Shown: piece after piece, positions 6,275 to 8,295 of the stretch
Layout of the letters: every line of letters starts with the position of its first letter
Position numbering within the stretch: the first letter of the stretch is position 1
Assembly: GCA_018609935.1 (NCBI GenBank)
Contig: JAHENH010000096.1
Span: forward strand, 1-8,295
Source: Halobacteriales archaeon
GTDB taxonomy: Archaea; Halobacteriota; Halobacteria; Halorutilales; JAHENH01
DNA: 8,295 nt
Direction: 5' to 3'
Position numbers and translations under genes: made by a program
The notes under the pieces: model-generated
Database searches by the model: none
Told to the model about the DNA's origin: nothing
The model's input: the letters and a program-made list of their open reading frames with translations, nothing else

Positions 6275-7309
6275 ATGGATACTGGTGTAATACTTCTTAA
6301 TTTTGGTGAACCAGAAAAACCTGATAAACAGGATGTTGTATCTTATCTTAAACGTATATTTGTAGCTAATGCTTCAATAGTAGAGAAAGATGATGATACA
6401 TCGATAGAGAAAAGAGCCCAGCAGCTAGCTGAAAAAAGAGCTCCTGGACTAATTGAAGAGTATGAAGTAATTGACGGATCTCCACTTAACAAGCATGCTA
6501 TTAGTCAAGTTGAAGATATTCAAGCGGAGCTCAACAGTAGAGGATATAAAGCATCTATATATAGTGCGATGCAATATACTGAGCCTTTTATTGATGATAC
6601 CGTAGATGATATAATAGATGATGGTGTAGAAAAGATTGTTGCTCTTCCAGTTTATCCTTTATGTGGACCATCTACTACTGTTGCTTCTTTAAAAGAACTT
6701 TCAAATGTTTTAGATAAGAAAAATCAAGATATACGTATTTTTGAAATTACAGGCTGGCATACTTACCCTGTATACAATAGAATTAGATCTGATAATATGG
6801 CTTCATTCGCCGAAAAAAACGGAATTAATCTTCAGTCTTCTGATACAGAAGTTATTTTTTCCGCTCATGGAACTCCTCAATACTATTTAGAAGAGGGAAG
6901 CAGATATGAAAAATATGTTAAGGAGTATTGTGATACTATTTCTTCTATTCTTGATATAGATTACAGATTAGGATACCAAAATCATGAAAATAGAGATATT
7001 CCTTGGACACAGCCAGAGGTTGAAGATGTAATTAATGATGTTGAAGCTGATACTGTAATTGTTGAACCTATTAGTTTTATGCATGAACAGTCTGAAACTT
7101 TGTTCGAACTCGATTATGAGTTGAGGGAGGAAGCTGAAAATAACGGCCTAAATTTTTATAGGGTTCCTATACCCTATGGAGATGACCGTTTTCCAAGTAT
7201 GTTAGTTGATCTTATGGAACCTTTTTTATCTGATTTCTCTCCAAAATATTATAATTTAGAAAAATGTATATGTAGAAAAGATGATTCAGCCTTTTGTTTG
7301 AATTCTTAA
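6275..7309 (+). CDS. hemH: ferrochelatase (protohaem or coproporphyrin type)
   Basis: The 344-residue product matches the usual HemH length. It inserts Fe(2+) into a porphyrin at the end of haem synthesis, in the cytoplasm or on the membrane face. Signatures in order are GVILLNFGEPEKPDKQDVVSYL (4-25, the family start), IDGSPLN (66-72), the VYPLCGPSTTVASL segment (126-139), FSAHGTP (195-201) with catalytic H198, GYQNHE (233-238), PWTQPEVED (243-251) and EPISFMHEQSETLFELDYE (264-282) with E274 of the metal site. C130 lies in the same segment as human C196, and three cysteines sit at the extreme C-terminus (C331, C333, C341). This is reminiscent of [2Fe-2S]-bearing ferrochelatases. The protein is acidic. 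Most haem-making archaea use the siroheme (Ahb) route, so a classical HemH is notable. Sequence alone does not separate protoporphyrin from coproporphyrin use. Confidence 0.94.
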   Translation: MDTGVILLNFGEPEKPDKQDVVSYLKRIFVANASIVEKDDDTSIEKRAQQLAEKRAPGLIEEYEVIDGSPLNKHAISQVEDIQAELNSRGYKASIYSAMQYTEPFIDDTVDDIIDDGVEKIVALPVYPLCGPSTTVASLKELSNVLDKKNQDIRIFEITGWHTYPVYNRIRSDNMASFAEKNGINLQSSDTEVIFSAHGTPQYYLEEGSRYEKYVKEYCDTISSILDIDYRLGYQNHENRDIPWTQPEVEDVINDVEADTVIVEPISFMHEQSETLFELDYELREEAENNGLNFYRVPIPYGDDRFPSMLVDLMEPFLSDFSPKYYNLEKCICRKDDSAFCLNS

Positions 7310-7476
7310 TTTAAAAAAATTTGAATTTAGTTCGGACATATAGTTGTTTTTATTAGCTTTAAATTTTATGTAATTTAGTATCTAATTAATATTTAATTTT
7401 TTCTGAATGATATCCAAAAAAATATAGAAATATGAATAAATATACAAAAAATATATTTATAAATTAAAAACAAAAA

Positions 7477-7488
7477 TTTTATATTTTA
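7477..7488 (+). promoter_or_regulatory. likely TATA box of the zinc-ribbon gene
   Basis: TTTTATATTTTA is centred about 31 bp before the ATG at 7513, the spacing for a leaderless archaeal transcript. A second candidate, TTTATAAA at 7456-7463, would give a leader of about 25-30 bases. Both lie in the 203-bp AT-rich gap after hemH, which holds nothing else that I can support. Confidence 0.35.
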
Positions 7489-7512
7489 ATAGATTTTTTA
7501 GGGAATGTAAAT

Positions 7513-7635
7513 ATGGTATATAAAAAAAGAAACTGCGACTGTGGGGGGAAACTACTTCTAATCAAGAAAATAGCTAATATGCAGATATTCTGTTGTGATT
7601 CATGTGCTACAAGCTTTTCACACACTGAAATATAA
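7513..7635 (+). CDS. small zinc-ribbon protein, 40 residues
   Basis: The frame ATG to TAA encodes 40 residues, MVYKKRNCDCGGKLLLIKK then IANMQIFCCDSCATSFSHTEI. Two cysteine pairs, C8-x-C10 followed by Gly-Gly and C28-x-x-C31 (with C27 adjacent), are spaced 17 residues apart. This is the layout of a single zinc ribbon with knuckles CDCG and CDSC and beta strands LLLIKK and QIFCCD. Such one-domain zinc-finger micro-proteins are common in haloarchaea (the CPxCG group) and tend to act as regulators or small adaptors in the cytoplasm. The frame is more G+C-rich than the AT desert on both sides, which favours real coding. The ATG is the only in-frame start, with no ribosome binding site and a TATA box about 31 bp upstream. 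The specific function is unknown. Confidence 0.75.
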   Translation: MVYKKRNCDCGGKLLLIKKIANMQIFCCDSCATSFSHTEI

Positions 7636-8059
7636 AAAAATACAAAATTAACTTTAAATAATTAAAATATTCAAAACTTTCAAAATATACCTCTCTACAT
7701 AGTTTACAAACCTAAATATATAGTATTTGTCAAAAAATAGTATTATTTAGCCTATTTTTTATCATATTGAGAGTGATTCTTTGTTTTGTTTTCGTCTTAA
7801 ATGATTAAGGATTCATACTAACATGATATATAGATGAAATTTAAGCTTAGTTGGTTGATTATTTTTTCTATGGGTAGAAATAGGAGTTATAGACAATACT
7901 CATATGTAACCTCTTTTTATTCTCTAACTACTTATTAAAAATTTTCTTAATATTTTGTTTTAACGTTTATAAATAAATACTATAGAATTTAAATTAGTTA
8001 TCTCATAATTGGACTCTGTCTTTCAAACATATATACTATACTTACAGAATGTAACAAAA
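7636..8059. other. long AT-rich spacer without a supported gene
   Basis: Apart from the inverted repeat at 7732-7760, I find no convincing gene here. Only very short frames occur. The longest I checked, 34 codons from the ATG at 7834, has no family look. No tRNA, box C/D RNA or repeat array is evident. It may hold the distal control region of tfb or an unrecognised small RNA. Confidence 0.4.
7732..7760 (+). terminator. inverted repeat with T-run, possible terminator
   Basis: AAAAAATAG at 7732-7740 pairs perfectly with CTATTTTTT at 7752-7760 across an 11-base loop, and the right arm ends in six T. It lies about 97 bp after the zinc-ribbon stop. Archaeal termination relies mainly on T-runs, so the hairpin may be incidental. 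It works equally well read on the other strand. Confidence 0.33.
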
Positions 8060-8068
8060 CTTTTATAA
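8052..8068 (+). promoter_or_regulatory. likely BRE and TATA box of tfb
   Basis: TTTTATAA at 8061-8068 is preceded by the A-rich TAACAAAAC, which fits an archaeal B-recognition element plus TATA box. It is centred about 30 bp before the ATG at 8095, giving a leaderless or nearly leaderless transcript. Confidence 0.5.
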
Positions 8069-8094
8069 GTATCAAATCTTTTGTAATAAGCGTA

Positions 8095-8295
8095 ATGGAA
8101 AGAGAAAGGACAACAAAAAAACAAAAAGAAGTTCAAGAGGAAAAAGAAAAAAGCGATGAGGTTGAGGGGGATATTGTTTGTCCTGAGTGTGGTTCTTCTG
8201 ATTTGTTGCAAGATAGTGAGAGGGCTGAACTTGTCTGTGATAGTTGTGGACTAGTCGTAGAACAAGAACAGATTGATCCGGGACCTGAATGGAGA
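8095..8295 (+). CDS. tfb: transcription initiation factor IIB (TFB), N-terminal 67 residues (partial)
   Basis: The frame from the ATG at 8095 runs off the right edge. The first 25 residues are a highly charged Lys/Glu tail. A zinc ribbon follows, with C29-P-E-C32 and C48-D-S-C51 as ligands, then [17 protein letters not shown] (51-67), the start of the B-finger/B-reader. GPEWR is close to invariant in archaeal TFB and eukaryotic TFIIB. TFB binds the B-recognition element and TATA-bound TBP and recruits RNA polymerase. The two cyclin-fold repeats lie beyond the window. The charged tail with [28 protein letters not shown] resembles haloarchaeal TFBs, which often exist in several copies. Whether this is the main copy or a paralogue cannot be told here. 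Confidence 0.95.
   Translation, partial: MERERTTKKQKEVQEEKEKSDEVEGDIVCPECGSSDLLQDSERAELVCDSCGLVVEQEQIDPGPEWR

Noticed and set aside
7402..7414. Adjacent CTGA and ATGATA resembling D'/C' boxes of a box C/D RNA
   Set aside because: No matching outer C and D boxes are found at the proper distances.
7834..7938. 34-codon plus-strand frame in the tfb upstream gap
   Set aside because: There is no family-like motif, and composition does not differ from the surrounding spacer. No convincing promoter lies at the right distance.
8023..8211. 62-codon minus-strand open frame, Phe-rich
   Set aside because: It is antisense to the start of tfb and its promoter; the Phe run comes from the Lys/Glu-rich tail of TFB read backwards.

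Overview
This is an AT-rich archaeal chromosomal segment, roughly 30% G+C by eye. It carries gene types and protein sequences that look haloarchaeal. The signs are a menF-menD-menB menaquinone operon, an Lrp/AsnC regulator of haloarchaeal type, a P-loop ATPase known mainly from haloarchaea, and the start of a transcription factor B (TFB) gene, which fixes the domain as Archaea. Starts lack Shine-Dalgarno sequences, and TATA-like boxes lie about 24-32 bp before several ATGs, as expected for leaderless archaeal transcripts. The proteins are not uniformly acidic (MenF is lysine-rich, HemH is acidic), so an extreme salt-in halophile is unlikely. My inference is an AT-rich, non-halophilic or mildly halophilic euryarchaeon related to Haloarchaea, for example the marine Hikarchaeia (Marine Group IV). 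This placement cannot be proven from the window.

Layout: positions 1-3299 hold the menaquinone operon on the minus strand, read menF, menD, menB, with 31-bp gaps; menB runs off the left edge. Positions 3300-3845 have no gene but contain a block of G+C-richer, highly foldable sequence (about 3440-3745) that looks like a structured non-coding RNA on the minus strand. A minus-strand lrp-like gene follows (its true start is probably 4295), then a minus-strand P-loop ATPase (4463-5254). Positions 5255-5838 are very AT-rich. They contain an 11-bp inverted repeat and a possible 64-residue two-span membrane protein on the minus strand. From 5839 onward the genes turn to the plus strand: an unrecognised 125-residue protein, a ferrochelatase (hemH), a 40-residue zinc-ribbon protein missed by length cut-offs (7513-7635), a long AT-rich gap, and the first 67 codons of tfb.

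How they work together: MenF makes isochorismate from chorismate, MenD adds the succinyl semialdehyde unit, and MenB closes the naphthoquinone ring, so the left part feeds a respiratory quinone pool. HemH inserts iron into a porphyrin, supplying haem for cytochromes and oxidases. Together they point to a respiring, probably aerobic, archaeon. No mobile element, CRISPR array, tRNA or rRNA gene was seen. The most unusual items are the candidate structured RNA and a classical ferrochelatase in an archaeon, with a cysteine pattern that could hold an iron-sulfur cluster.
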